A DNA stretch of 64,000 nt from Limnoperna fortunei (taxonomy: Eukaryota; Mollusca; Bivalvia; Mytilida; Modiolidae): NCBI GenBank assembly GCA_944474755.1, contig OX104122.1, positions 16,006,641 to 16,070,640 of the forward strand, in the 5' to 3' direction. The notes under the pieces were generated by a model. It was not told where the DNA came from. It made no database searches and saw only the letters and a list, made by a program, of their open reading frames with translations. The translations under genes and the position numbers were made by a program. Positions 44,764 through 59,100 of this stretch are shown here, one piece after another. Each line of letters begins with the position of its first letter. The first letter of the stretch is position 1.

Positions 44764-44841
44764 GGTTTATTTTCTTTATGTAACACTAAAATATTATCAA
44801 AACTGTCAATTTTTATAAGAAAAATTTCAACATTATTATAA
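44764..44841 (+). pseudogene. LINE A ORF2, last codons after the insertion
   Basis: Reads GLFSLCNTKILSKLSIFIRK then ISTLL-stop (TAA 44839-44841). This aligns with the LINE B C-terminus (NVFATENIVLLEKLCRFIQY, ITVKV), and LINE A sequence left of the insertion ends KMVFL at the equivalent position. It shows that A was interrupted by B rather than simply truncated. Confidence 0.75.
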
Positions 44842-44993
44842 CCTTTTATGTATTGTACCCTGCGATTCATAGTGTGTCTTGCTCAATTCGCCATATATGT
44901 ATATATGTTTTGTTTACGTTTGTACCTCATGTTGCACTGTATTGTGTCTGAGCGTTGAAATAAAAGTTCAAAATTATTATGTAACCTAACCTA

Positions 44994-45850
44994 GCTATTA
45001 TGGAAGTGTTCCGGCATGTTTCCTAATTTTCCAGACCTTGGAACTTGATCATTTTTGAGCAGATTTACAGAAGACAGTAAATATATTTTGTAATTAACTC
45101 CTACAGTTTTCAGTCTAGAACTCTAAATTTCACAGAAAGATTGAAAATATATTTAAGTTGTACACCTATTATTATTATTCGAGGATTTTTTTCCTTATTT
45201 TCAGACTTGGGAACTTTGCGATTTTGTTAACTGTTGAATTGTTTAATTATGTATTCCTTTATAAAAACTTAATGGTAAGTATGAGGATAATTCATTGAGA
45301 AATTTATACGTTTTAAGTTACAAAGCAAACACTAAAAAATTTCAAGAAAAATTATGAGTAAATTACATATAATACAATAAGGAGTAACTGGACATATTTT
45401 TGACAATTAAATTTGTATAATAAGTTTGTATGCCATGTCCTTCTGTTTATTTTTGCAATTGACAGTTTTAATCTAGCTTAAAATTTATAAGGCAAATACT
45501 TATATTTTATTAACAAAATTGTTATTAAAGGACAAAAAGACCTGTAAGGATTCGTCTGACAATTTTGGACCAAATGCGTTTTTTAAAGGCAATGTCTTGC
45601 AATTTACAGTTTCACTCTAGTCATTATTAAAGGGCAAAAACTCCTTTAAGAATTTGTCAGACAATTTAGACTAGCATAGTGATTTGCATTGTCTTTGCTG
45701 ATCATTTTTGCAATTTAGTATATCAATCTGCTGTTTTATTTTTCAAGTTATACTGTCAAAACTGACAATTAAAAAAAATCGTAACTTAATGTCCATAACT
45801 CCTACAGGCAGTTAAACAAAACTTCTGAAATTAAAAAAAGATTGAATGTG
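44994..45850. repeat. Dispersed repeat R (right part) and related old repeats
   Basis: CTATTATGGAAGTGTTCC, CTAATTTTCCAGACCTTGG, ACAGAAGACAGTA and AACTCCTACAGTTTTCAG line up with the reverse complement of 48540-48710. 45540-45720 holds two loose copies of a CAGACAATTT-type unit with GGACCAAATGC and TTAAAGGGCAAAAA. No gene. Confidence 0.6.
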
Positions 45851-47865
45851 CTGATCATTTTAATGTAACAGGGTTTTTTTTCTGTAGCTATATAACATTG
45901 CGAGATATTGACCAAAACATGTGTTGACCCATGTTCTTCAATTTGCGCTTGTGAAAAATAGTTCAGATTAGGGCCGCTCTCAGATACATAAACCAGTGAA
46001 TTGCGTTACTTTTCTATAAATCATGAATCTTTGGTACTGATCCTAAACCAAGATGGCCACAACAATGGAACAAAGAACTCCAGAGGCATCAAAAAAAATT
46101 GCTGGTTTCAGATACTATTTCACTTATTTAAATCAAATTATGCAGAACTAATATCAGGGTAATTTTCTGCCATTGTAAAATGCATTGTGGCTACTAGAGC
46201 CATTGATGTTCTGATTGGCGGAAATAAAATGAATCTTGCTCTGAAAATCTGAGTAGCAAACATAATTGTGATACTGTATAAATTTTAAGATTTTGGCGCA
46301 GATCCTAAATTCAAGATGGCCACAAATTTTGTGTCATGTTCATGTCGATTAAACTAAAGTTTCTGTAATGAGTAATGTGAGCATAACAGGCTTTCCATGT
46401 GTAGAAATAATTTTTTTTTACAAGTGTAATTGTGAATAACTTAGACTTTTTTAGTTTCCGATACTAGTAAATATTTTTTGGTTCGGAGACATTATCAAAT
46501 GAATGACGAATGGATGACGAAAGTGTCAATACACTTGTATTGTTAGTTGTGGATCAAAACGAACTATATCCGTCTTTTGGGTAACTAATATACTTGAATA
46601 ATTAGAAACTAAAAATATTTAAACAAGATTTCCCCCATAAATCGTGTTGTAAATTGTAACAAGGAAAGCAAGACCAGGTCATTTGGACATTCGGAGCTTT
46701 TAGTTCCTTGTTTTCCTGAAATTTGCCATTAGTGTTAGGTACCCAAAATCTAGTATGGTGACGTAATCATTACTCCGAATTACTTTGAATAACGGGATAT
46801 ACCTATAAAAGATGCCGTATTTTAATGTTTTTTATTTGTATAAAACTGTTAAATTGAAAAAAAAACACTTTTTCAAGAATGCGTTTTTCTTAATTTCAAA
46901 TTTTGCCCCTTTTCAATTTGTTTTCATGTATTGTGAAAGCGCTATACATTCAACCATGTCTAGTAACGTTTGTTACGAACACATTTGTGTAATTTTTAAC
47001 CGATTTATTACGACTTTCGACTTATTTGTCGCACTTTAAATTCATATTGAAAAATATTATATCATTTTAGATATGCGTTTTTTTTTCTCATTAATTTTTA
47101 GAGTACAACATATATTTTTGTCAGATTTACACGAGTTTATCTATTTCAATAGTCGTTTCGTTAGCGCGACATTTTTTAAACGATGTTATTATAAACAAAG
47201 TTGCATGAACATATTATAAATATTCGATAAGGAAAATATTAATGCGCAAAACGTATGTGTGCAAATTTAAATACAATTTGAGCAATAAATGGTTATTTAT
47301 TGTGGACTAGATATAAAACCCTCTTTTAAGGTGCACGACGTAATATTTAACGTAACGTCAAAAAAGCTCAAATGACGCTACGTTTAGAGGCCCCAATAAC
47401 ATGCGCTACGTCTTATTGAAATTGTTAGAATTTTCAATCTAAAAGAATTAACAAAACTTCATTTGTTTTAAAATCTACCGGTATTAAGTATACATGCAAT
47501 AAAACACTACCAGTGCAAACTGCGCTTTGATTAATATTTGTTTTACATACATGGATCAAACTCATGGATACAAAGCTAACACTAGGTACTCTAAGTGGTG
47601 TCAGAGGAGAAGATTGTTTATAAAGTTAACAACGGACAGATAACAGATGACAGACACCTAGTCAATAAGTGATCACAATATAGAAAATGGACAGACATAC
47701 GCTTTAGGAAAAACCTTACTGCATACTAGCATAATAAAAATTCTGATCTCTTTACCGGAGTTTTATGAAAATAATTTTAGTCTTTTTCAATTACATCAAT
47801 GAATTGGCACTTATTAAATGATTTTCAGGTACGAATTAAAGAATATATATCTGTACAAGAACTGC
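45851..47865. other. AT-rich DNA, no gene seen
   Basis: AAGATGGCCACAA occurs at 46052 and 46313, suggesting more old dispersed repeats. The 75-codon frame at 46812-47039 is low-complexity and not called. Confidence 0.5.
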
Positions 47866-47874
47866 CTCGCTCTT

Positions 47875-47990
47875 TTTTTATTTTTTCCTTTCTCCCTCCC
47901 CTTTCTCCTTTCTCCCTCCCCTCAGCTCCTTTCTCCCTCCCCTCTACTCCTTTCTCCCTCCTCCTCTCTCCCTGTCTCCCACTACCCAGT
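47875..47990. repeat. Polypyrimidine tract, relative of 38110
   Basis: CCTTTCTCCCTCCCCT repeats with CAGCTCCTTTCTCCCTCCCC and CTACTCCTTTCTCC, in the same order as at 38150-38200. The strand bias (C/T) keeps frames open on both strands; none is a gene. Confidence 0.88.
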
Positions 47991-48465
47991 CCGCCCTTTT
48001 TAACAAACCGAAAACAAATTTTAATGTTTTTAAGTTTTAAGCGACGTGGAATCTTAAAGTTAAATCTACTTAAATGTTGTGATCTACAATAGCGGTCTTT
48101 TTCTTGTCTCATTCAGATAATAAATATTGCCTTCACTCTTCAACGATTTAACAGATATTACTTCAGTCAGTCAGTGCAATAACATACCGTAATTAACTGT
48201 ACAACGTCACGTATCATTGGTAAACCAAGTGATATCTCGTGATAAAAATCAAATAAATTACAATCAAAACAACTGGAAAGTAAGTTCAATACATGTGCAA
48301 AACTTAATAGACTAGCATTGTGTTAATTGATCAAATAAGATCCATTGAAAAGCGTTTCAATCATGCATTCATACAAATGTAACCAGAAGAAGTAATGAAA
48401 GAGTAGTTTACGTATAATTGTAAAACAAAAACTTTGCAAAGATGGTGGTTGTCGCGAACCAAATC
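47991..48465. other. AT-rich DNA, no gene seen
   Basis: Nothing supportable. Confidence 0.5.
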
Positions 48466-48830
48466 ATCGCAAAATTCATAAATGGCCGACTTCCCAAGTC
48501 TTGGAAATTAAGAAACAATTCATCGAAAAAATAACATAATCAAGGTAACAAGTCAATACTACCTGTGAAGTTTCAGAGATCTGTGTTGAAAACTGTAGGA
48601 GGAATCGATTACACAGAATAGGTACTGTCTTCTGCAAATGTTCTAAAAAATGACAAATTTCCAAATTCTGGAAAATAAGGCAAAAATTATTTAACCCTTC
48701 CATCAAGCAGGTCCACAAAATCAATTACATGTGTAATCTTTTTATTAAGCTTCAGCGATCTGGTTTGAAAACTGTAGGTGGATTTGATTGCACAAAATAG
48801 ATACCCTATTTTACCCAGACTTAAGTTCAC
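48466..48830 (-). repeat. Dispersed repeat R, two tandem-like units
   Basis: On the minus strand, CCTACAGTTTTCAACACAGA...TCTCTGAAACTTCACAGG and CCTACAGTTTTCAAACCAGA...TCGCTGAAGC lie about 180 bp apart, each preceded by CTTATTTTCCAGAATTTGG-type sequence. They give the uninterrupted form of the repeat into which LINE A inserted. Confidence 0.65.
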
Positions 48831-50132
48831 CATACTATAAAAACCGGGCTTGAACTTCTTGCAAACCCGGCCAATAAAAGTCGTTCTTTACGTTGATCTT
48901 TTGCTGCCTTAAACTTTGATAGGAGATATATGTTTTCCGAAGGCTAATTTTAGAGAACTAAGCTATCACTTTCGTGAGCAGTTGTTTCTGATATTTTTAT
49001 TTATTCACCGTATGTCAGAAGTCAGCGTGATTCTAAGTTACTGCGTGCAACTGCCAAGCGTGTCATGAATGCAGATTAAATGTATACCTCCCTCGGAAGT
49101 AACTAAATTACGGAACTGTTATTAATGCACATAACCATCAAGAGACAGCACAATTCTATTAGAGATGAAATGACAATGCAGTTAATTTTCTAATTAGTGA
49201 ACAATTATAATTTATTAGAACATGGAATCTGAATTAGCAGGTTTTGAAAAGTTATATGACATTTTTAAAAATAAATCTAAGAGTTTTTTCAGTTAAATTT
49301 AAACCAAAATTGAATTTGATACAACTCTTAGGTGTAGGTCCACATTAGTAGGCCTATATATCATGAGAAGTGATTATCTTTGCAAAACCCATTGTTTACT
49401 ATTCTATAGAGTACACAGGGTAAAACCGAAGGTGATAAGAAATAAAAATGTATTATTTGGATTAAATAGTAATTTTACCACTGAAAATTTATTGAAAAAG
49501 GTGAACAATGATCAAATTTCATGTGCCGACACTTATCACTAGACAGTAACATGCTTCATACCTTGAAGATTGTTACCAATTAAAGATTAAATATATTCAT
49601 TTTTGTCTCTTTTAAGAAAAATATATGGCAATATTTTACTCATTATGTAGTGTTTATTCATTCCTCTGGCCTCTAGGTAATTATTTACCATGGGTAGGCA
49701 TCATTTGGAATGTGCCGTTTTAATGCAGTATATGAATCCAGAATGTTTTTGAGAACTGAGCAAAACAGTCTAGTCAGTTGCTATGTTTCTACTTTTTCCG
49801 TAGCTTGGCATGTAGAAAAGACCGAAAGATCCCAATTAGTATTTTTGTATAGAAATGTTTGGTCAGTTTTCAGAACATTTCTATCTTGTGCATAGTTGAG
49901 TTAAAGTTTGAGCTAGAGAACAGATACCTCTGCTTCTCAACCGTAATTCAAATGCGGTATATTTCTGCTAAATAAGTTTATTTATATACATATTACAGCT
50001 AGGAAAAGTTTTTAAGTTATATCAAGGTTTTTTTTTCTTTTCTAAGGAAAACGTAGATTTTAATATTTTACTGTCATAGCAATAGAACTGTTTTCAACCC
50101 TCCAAACTCAAAATGAACTCTCACTTGATAAT
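48831..50132. other. AT-rich DNA, no gene seen
   Basis: A 61-codon plus-strand frame at 49710-49895 has no recognisable domain and is not called. Confidence 0.5.
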
Positions 50133-53100
50133 GTAACCATTGGGAACAATATACCACAGTATGTAGTGATTGTGTGAAGGAGCTCAGTAACCATTGGGAA
50201 CAATATACTACAGTATGTAGTGATTGTGTGAAGGAGGTCAGTAACCATTGGGAACAATATACCACAGTAGTGATTGTGTGAAGGAGGTCAGTAACCATTG
50301 GGAACAATATACCACAATATGTAGTGATTGTGTGAAGGAGGTCAGTAACCATTGGGAACAATATACCACAGTAGTGATTGTGTGAAGGAGGTCAGTAACC
50401 ATTGGGAACAATATACCACAGTAGTGATTGTGTGAAGGAGGTCAGTAACCATTGGGAACAATATACCACAGTATGTAGTGATTGTGTGAAGGAGGTCAGT
50501 AACCATTGGGAACAATATACCACAGTATGTAGTGATTGTGTGAAGGAGGTCAGTAACCATTGGGAACAATATACCACAGTAGTGATTGTGTGAAGGAGGT
50601 CAGTAACCATTGGGAACAATATACCACAGTAGTGATTGTGTGAAGGAGGTCAGTAACCATTGGGAACAATATACCACAGTATGTAGTGATTGTGTGAAGG
50701 AGGTCAGTAACCATTGGGAACAATATACCACAGTATGTAGTGATTGTGTGAAGGAGGTCAGTAACCATTGGGAACAATATACCACAGTATGTAGTGATTG
50801 TGTGAAGGAGGTCAGTAACCATTGGGAACAATATACCACAGTATGTAGTGATTGTGTGAAGGAGGTCAGTAACCATTGGGAACAATATACCACAGTATGT
50901 AGTGATTGTGTGAAGGAGGTCAGTAACCATTGGGAACAATATACCACAGTATGTAGTGATTGTGTGAAGGAGGTCAGTAACCATTGGGAACAATATACCA
51001 CAGTATGTAGTGATTGTGTGAAGGAGGTCAGTAACCATTGGGAACAATATACCACAGTAGTGATTGTGTGAAGGAGGTCAGTAACCATTGGGAACAATAT
51101 ACCACAGTAGTGATTGTGTGAAGGAGGTCAGTAACCATTGGGAACAATATACCACAGTAGTGATTGTGTGGAGGAGGTCAGTAACCATTGGGAACAATAT
51201 ACCACAGTATGTAGTGATTGTGTGAATGAGGTCAGTAACCATTGGGAACAATATACCACAGTAGTGATTGTGTGAAGGAGGTCAGTAACCATTGGGAACA
51301 ATATACCACAGTATGTAGTGATTGTGTGAAGGAGGTCAGTAACCATTGGGAACAATATACCACAGTATGTAGTGATTGTGAAGGAGGTCAGTAACCATTG
51401 TGAACAATATACCACAGTAGTGATTGTGTGAAGGAGGTCAGTAACCATTGGGAACAATATACCACAGTATGTAGTGATTGTGTGAAGGAGGTCAGTAACC
51501 ATTGGGAACAATATACCACAGTATGTAGTGATTGTGTGAAGGAGGTCAGTAACCATTGGGAACAATATACCACAGTATGTAGTGATTGTGTGAAGGAGGT
51601 CAGTAACCATTGGGAACAATATACCACAGTAGTGATTGTGTGAAGGAGGTCAGTAAGCATTGGGAACAATATACCACAGTAGTGATTGTGTGAAGGAGGT
51701 CAGTAACCATTGGGAACAATATACCACAGTATGTAGTGATTGTGAAGGAGGTCAGTAACCATTGGGAACAATATACCACAGTATGTAGTGATTGTGTGAA
51801 GGAGGTCAGTAACCATTGGGAACAATATACCACAGTAGTGATTGTGTGAAGGAGGTCAGTAACCATTGGGAACAATATACCACAGTAGTGATTGTGTGAA
51901 GGAGGTCAGTAACCATTGGGAACAATATACCACAGTAGTGATTGTGTGAAGGAGGTCAGTAACCATTGGGAACAATATACCACAGTAGTGATTGTGTGAA
52001 GGAGGTCAGTAACCATTGGGAACAATATACCACAGTAGTGATTGTGTGAAGGAGGTCCGTAACCATTGGGAACAATATACCACAGTATGTAGTGATTGTG
52101 AAGGAGGTCAGTAACCATTGGGAACAATATACCACAGTATGTAGTGATTGTGTGAAGGAGGTCAGTAACCATTGGGAACAATATACTACAGTATGTAGTG
52201 ATTGTGTGAAGGAGGTCAGTAACCATTGGGAACAATATACCACAGTATGTAGTGATTGTGTGAAGGAGGTCAGTAACCATTGGGAACAATATACCACAGT
52301 ATGTAGTGATTGTGTGAAGGAGGTCAGTAACCATTGGGAACAATATACCACAGTAGTGATTGTGTGAAGGAGGTCAGTAACCATTGGGAACAATATACCA
52401 CAGTATGTAGTGATTGTGTGAAGGAGGTCAGTAACCATTGGGAACAATATACCACAGTATGTAGTGATTGTGTGAAGGAGGTCAGTAACCATTGGAACAA
52501 TATACCACAGTATGTAGTGATTGTGTGAAGGAGGTCAGTAACCATTGGGAACAATATACCACAGTATGTAGTGATTGTGTGAAGGAGGTCAGTAACCATT
52601 GGGAACAATATACCACAGTAGTGATTGTGTGAAGGAGGTCAGTAACAATTGGGAACAATATACCACAGTATGTAGTGATTGTGTGAAGGAGGTCAGTAAC
52701 CATTGGGAACAATATACCACAGTAGTGATTGTGTGAAGGAGGTCAGTAACCATTGGGAACAATATACCACAGTAGTGATTGTGTGAAGGAGGTCAGTAAC
52801 CATTGGGAACAATATACCACAGTATGTAGTGATTGTGTGAAGGAGGTCAGTAACCATTGGGAACAATATACCACAGTATGTAGTGATTGTGTGAAGGAGG
52901 TCAGTAACCATTGGGAACAATATACCACAGTATGTAGTGATTGTGTGAAGGAGGTCAGTAACCATTGGGAACAGTATACCACAGTATGTAGTGATTGTTT
53001 GAAGGAGGTCAGTAACCATTGGGAACAATATACCACAGTATGTAGTGATTGTGTGAAGGAGGTCAGTAACCATTGGGAACAATATACCACAGTATGTAGT

Positions 53101-56100
53101 GATTGTGTGAAGGAGGTCAGTAACAATTGGGAACAATATACCACAGTAGTGATTGTGTGAAGGAGGTCAGTAACCATTGGGAACAATATACCACAGTAGT
53201 GATTGTGTGAAGGAGGTCAGTAACCATTGGGAACAATATACCACAGTATGTAGTGATTGTGTGAAGGAGGTCAGTAACCATTGGGAACAATATACCACAG
53301 TATGTAGTGATTGTGTGAAGGAGGTCAGTAACAATTGGGAACAATATACCACAGTAGTGATTGTGTGAAGGAGGTCAGTAACCATTGGGAACAATATACC
53401 ACAGTATGTAGTGATTGTGTGAAGGAGGTCACTAACAATTGGGAACAATATACCACAGTAGTGATTGTGTGAAGGAGGTCAATAACCATTGGGAACAATA
53501 TACCACAGTAGTGATTGTGTGAAGGAGGTCAGTAACCATTGGGAACAATATACCACAGTATGTAGTGATTGTGTGAAGGAGGTCAGTAACCATTGGGAAC
53601 AATATACCACAGTATGTAGTGATTGTGTGAAGGAGGTCAGTAACCATTGGGAACAATATACCACAGTAGTGATTGTGTGAAGGAGGTCAGTAACCATTGG
53701 GAACAATATACCACAGTATGTAGTGATTGTGTGAAGGAGGTCAGTAACCATTGGGAACAATATACCACAGTATGTAGTGATTGTGTGAAGGAGGTCAGTA
53801 ACCATTGGGAACAATATACCACAGTAGTGATTGTGTGAAGGAGGTCAGTAACCATTGGGAACAATATACCACAGTAGTGATTGTGTGAAGGAGGTCAGTA
53901 ACCATTGGGAACAATATACCACAGTAGTGATTGTGTGAAGGAGGTCAGTAACCATTGGGAACAATATACCACAGTATGTAGTGATTGTGTGAAGAAGGTC
54001 AGTAACCATTGGGAACAATATACCACAGTAGTGATTGTGTGAAGGTCAGTAACCATTGGGAACAATATACCACAGTAGTGATTGTGTGAAGGAGGTCAGT
54101 AACCATTGGGAACAATATACCACAGTATGTAGTGATTGTGTGAAGGAGGTCAGTAACCATTGGGAACAATATACCACAGTAGTGATTGTGTGAAGGAGGT
54201 CAGTAACCATTGGGAACAATATACCACAGTAGTGATTGTGTGAAGGAGGTCAGTAACCATTGGGAACAATATACCACAGTATGTAGTGATTGTGTGAAGG
54301 AGGTCAGTAACCATTGGGAACAATATACCACAGTATGTAGTGATTGTGTGAAGGAGGTCAGTAACCATTGGGAACAATATACCACAGTATGTAGTGATTG
54401 TGTGAAGGAGGTCAGTAACCATTGGGAACAGTATACCACAGTATGTAGTGATTGTGTGAAGGAGGTCAGTAACCATTGGGAACAATATACCACAGTATGT
54501 AGTGATTGTGTGAAGGAGGTCAGTAACCATTGGGAACAATATACCACAGTATGTAGTGATTGTGTGAAGGAGGTCAGTAACAATTGGGAACAATATACCA
54601 CAGTAGTGATTGTGTGAAGGAGGTCAGTAACCATTGGGAACAATATACCACAGTAGTGATTGTGTGAAGGAGGTCAGTAACCATTGGGAACAATATACCA
54701 CAGTATGTAGTGATTGTGTGAAGGAGGTCAGTAACCATTGGGAACAATATACCACAGTATGTAGTGATTGTGTGAAGGAGGTCAGTAACCATTGGGAACA
54801 ATATACCACAGTATGTAGTGATTGTGTGAAGGAGGTCAGTAACCATTGGGAACAATATACCACAGTAGTGATTGTGTGAAGGAGGTCAGTAACCATTGGG
54901 AACAATATACCACAGTAGTGATTGTGTGAAGGAGGTCAGTAACCATTGGGAACAATATACCACAGTATGTAGTGATTGTGTGAAGGAGGTCAGTAACCAT
55001 TGGGAACAATATACCACAGTATGTAGTGATTGTGTGAAGGAGGTCAGTAACCATTGGGAACAATATACCACAGTATGTAGTGATTGTGTGAAGGAGGTCA
55101 ATAACCATTGCGAACAATATACCACAGTAGTGATTGTGTGAAGGAGGTCAGTAACCATTGGGAACAATATACCACAGTATGTAGTGATTGTGTGAAGGAG
55201 GTCAGTAACCATTGGGAACAATATACCACAGTATGTAGTGATTGTGTGAAGGAGGTCAGTAACCATTGGGAACAATATACCACAGTAGTGATTGTGTGAA
55301 GGAGGTCAGTAACCATTGGGAACAATATACCACAGTAGTGATTGTGTGAAGGAGGTCAGTAACCATTGGGAACAATATACCACAGTAGTGATTGTGTGAA
55401 GGAGGTCAGTAACCATTGGGAACAATATACCACAGTATGTAGTGATTGTGTGAAGAAGGTCAGTAACCATTGGGAACAATATACCACAGTAGTGATTGTG
55501 TGAAGAAGGTCAGTAACCATTGGGAACAATATACCACAGTAGTGATTGTGTGAAGGAGGTCAGTAACCATTGGGAACAATATACCACAGTATGTAGTGAT
55601 TGTGTGAAGGAGGTCAGTAACCATTGGGAACAATATACCACAGTATGTAGTGATTGTGTGAAGGGGGTCAGTAACCATTGGGAACAATATACCACAGTAG
55701 TGATTGTGTGAAGGAGGTCAGTAACCATTGGGAACAATATACCACAGTAGTGATTGTGTGAAGGAGGTCAGTAACCATTGGGAACAATATACCACAGTAG
55801 TGATTGTGTGAAGGAGGTCAGTAACCATTGGGAACAATATACCACAGTAGTGATTGTGTGAAGGAGGTCAGTAACCATTGGGAACAATATACCACAGTAT
55901 GTAGTGATTGTGAAGGAGGTCAGTAACCATTGGGAACAATATACTACAGTATGTAGTGATTGTGTGAAGGAGGTCAGTAACCATTGGGAACAATATACCA
56001 CAGTAGTGATTGTGTGAAGGAGGTCAGTAACCATTGGGAACAATATACTACAGTATGTAGTGATTGTGAAGGAGGTCAGTATCCATTGGGAACAATATAC

Positions 56101-59100
56101 CACAGTATGTAGTGATTGTGTGAAGGAGGTCAGTAGCCATTGGGAACAATATACCACAGTATGTAGTGATTGTGTGAAGGAGGTCAGTAACCATTGGGAA
56201 CAATATACCACAGTAGTGATTGTGTGAAGGAGGTCAGTAACCATTGGGAACAATATACCACAGTATGTAGTGATTGTGTGAAGGAGGTCAGTAACCATTG
56301 GGAACAATATACCACAGTAGTGATTGTGTGAAGGAGGTCAGTAACCATTGGGAACAATATACCACAGTATGTAGTGATTGTGTGAAGGAGGTCAGTAACC
56401 ATTGGGAACAATATACCACAGTAGTGATTGTGTGAAGGAGGTCAGTAACCATTGGGAACAATATACCACAGTAGTGATTGTGTGAAGGAGGTCAGTAACC
56501 ATTGGGAACAATATACCACAGTATGTAGTGATTGTGTGAAGGAGCTCAGTAACCATTGGGAACAATATACCACAGTAGTGATTGTGTGAAGGAGGTCAGT
56601 AACCATTGGGAACAATATACCACAGTATGTAGTGATTGTGTGAAGGAGGTCAGTAACCATTGGGAACAATATACCACAGTATGTAGTGATTGTGTGAAGG
56701 AGCTCAGTAACCATTGGGAACAATATACCACAGTAGTGATTGTGTGAAGGAGGTCAGTAGCCATTGGGAACAATATACCACAGTATGTAGTGATTGTGTG
56801 AAGGAGGTCAGTAACCATTGGGAACAATATACCACAGTAGTGATTGTGTGAAGGAGGTCAGTAACCATTGGGAACAATATACCACAGTATGTAGTGATTG
56901 TGTGAAGGAGGTCAGTAACCATTGGGAACAATATACCACAGTATGTAGTGATTGTGTGAAGGAGGTCAGTAACCATTGGGAACAATATACCACAGTAGTG
57001 ATTGTGTGAAGGAGGTCAGTAACCATTGGGAACAATATACCACAGTATGTAGTGATTGTGTGAAGGAGGTCAGTAACCATTGGGAACAATATACCACAGT
57101 AGTGATTGTGTGAAGGAGGTCAGTAACCATTGGGAACAATATACCACAGTATGTAGTGATTGTGTGAAGGAGGTCAGTAACCATTGGGAACAATATACCA
57201 CAGTAGTGATTGTGTGAAGGAGGTCAGTAACCATTGGGAACAATATACCACAGTAGTGATTGTGTGAAGGAGGTCAGTAACCATTGGGAACAATATACCA
57301 CAGTATGTAGTGATTGTGTGAAGGAGCTCAGTAACCATTGGGAACAATATACCACAGTAGTAATTGTGTGAAGGAGGTCAGTAACCATTGGGAACAATAT
57401 ACCACAGTATGTAGTGATTGTGTGAAGGAGGTCAGTAACCATTGGGAACAATATACCACAGTAGTGATTGTGTGAAGGAGGTCAGTAACCATTGGGAACA
57501 ATATACCACAGTATGTAGTGATTGTGTGAAGGAGGTCAGTAACCATTGGGAACAATATACCACAGTATGTAGTGATTGTGTGAAGGAGGTCAGTAACCAT
57601 TGGGAACAATATACCACAGTATGTAGTGATTGTGTGAAGGAGGTCAGTAACAATTGGGAACAATATACCACAGTAGTGATTGTGTGAAGGAGGTCAGTAA
57701 CCATTGGGAACAATATACCACAGTAGTGATTGTGTGAAGGAGGTCAGTAACCATTGGGAACAATATACCACAGTATGTAGTGATTGTGTGAAGGAGGTCA
57801 GTAACCATTGGGAACAATATACCACAGTATGTAGTGATTGTGTGAAGGAGGTCAGTAACCATTGGGAACAATATACCACAGTAGTGATTGTGTGAAGGAG
57901 GTCAGTAACCATTGGGAACAATATACCACAGTATGTAGTGATTGTGTGAAGGAGGTCAGTTACCATTGGGAACAATATACCACAGTAGTGATTGTGTGAA
58001 GGAGGTCAGTAACCATTGGGAACAATATACCACAGTATGTAGTGATTGTGTGAAGGAGGTCAGTAACCATTGGGAACAATATACCACAGTAGTGATTGTG
58101 TGAAGGAGGTCAGTAACCATTGGGAACAATATACCACAGTAGTGATTGTGTGAAGGAGGTCAGTAACCATTGGGAACAATATACCACAGTAGTGATTGTG
58201 TGAAGGAGGTCAGTAACCATTGGGAACAATATACCACAGTATGTAGTGATTGTGTGAAGGAGGTCAGTAACCATTGGGAACAATATACCACAGTAGTGAT
58301 TGTGTGAAGGAGGTCAGTAACCATTGGGAACAATATACCACAGTAGTGATTGTGTGAAGGAGGTCAGTAACCATTGGGAACAATATACCACAGTAGTGAT
58401 TGTGTGAAGGAGGTCAGTAACCATTGGGAACAATATACCACAGTATGTAGTGATTGTGTGAAGGAGGTCAGTAACCATTGGGAACAATATACCACAGTAT
58501 GTAGTGATTGTGTGAAGGAGGTCAGTAACCATTGGGAACAATATACCACAGTATGTAGTGATTGTGTGAAGGAGGTCAGTAACCATTGGGAACAATATAC
58601 CACAGTATGTAGTGATTGTGTGAAGGAGGTCAGTAACCATTGGGAACAATATACCACAGTAGTGATTGTGTGAAGAAGGTCAGTAACCATTGGGAACAAT
58701 ATACCACAGTAGTGATTGTGTGAAGGAGGTCAGTAACCATTGGGAACAATATACCACAGTATGTAGTGATTGTGTGAAGGAGGTCAGTAACCATTGGGAA
58801 CAATATACCACAGTATGTAGTGATTGTGTGAAGGGGGTCAGTAACCATTGGGAACAATTTACCACAGTAGTGATTGTGTGAAGGAGGTCAGTAACCATTG
58901 GGAACAATATACCACAGTATGTAGTGATTGTGTGAAGGAGGTCAGTAACCATTGGGAACAATATACCACAGTAGTGATTGTGTGAAGGAGGTCAGTAACC
59001 ATTGGGAACAATATACCACAGTAGTGATTGTGTGAAGGAGGTCAGTAACCATTGGGAACAATATACCACAGTAGTGATTGTGTGAAGGAGGTCAGTAACC

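Larger units (their letters stand above)
39521..44993 (+). mobile_element. LINE A: 5'-truncated non-LTR retrotransposon, interrupted by LINE B
   Basis: Order: end of an ORF1, in-frame TAG, ORF2 with APE endonuclease and RT, C-terminal region, insertion of LINE B (about 43534-44763), last ~25 codons of ORF2, 3' UTR with AATAAA (44959-44964) and a short TAACC-type tail. The flanks share GCTAT (39516-39520 and 44994-44998), and repeat R continues across, consistent with a short target-site duplication. The 5' end lies inside ORF1, the usual 5' truncation of target-primed reverse transcription. Inactive because of truncation, an internal stop and the insertion. Confidence 0.9.
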
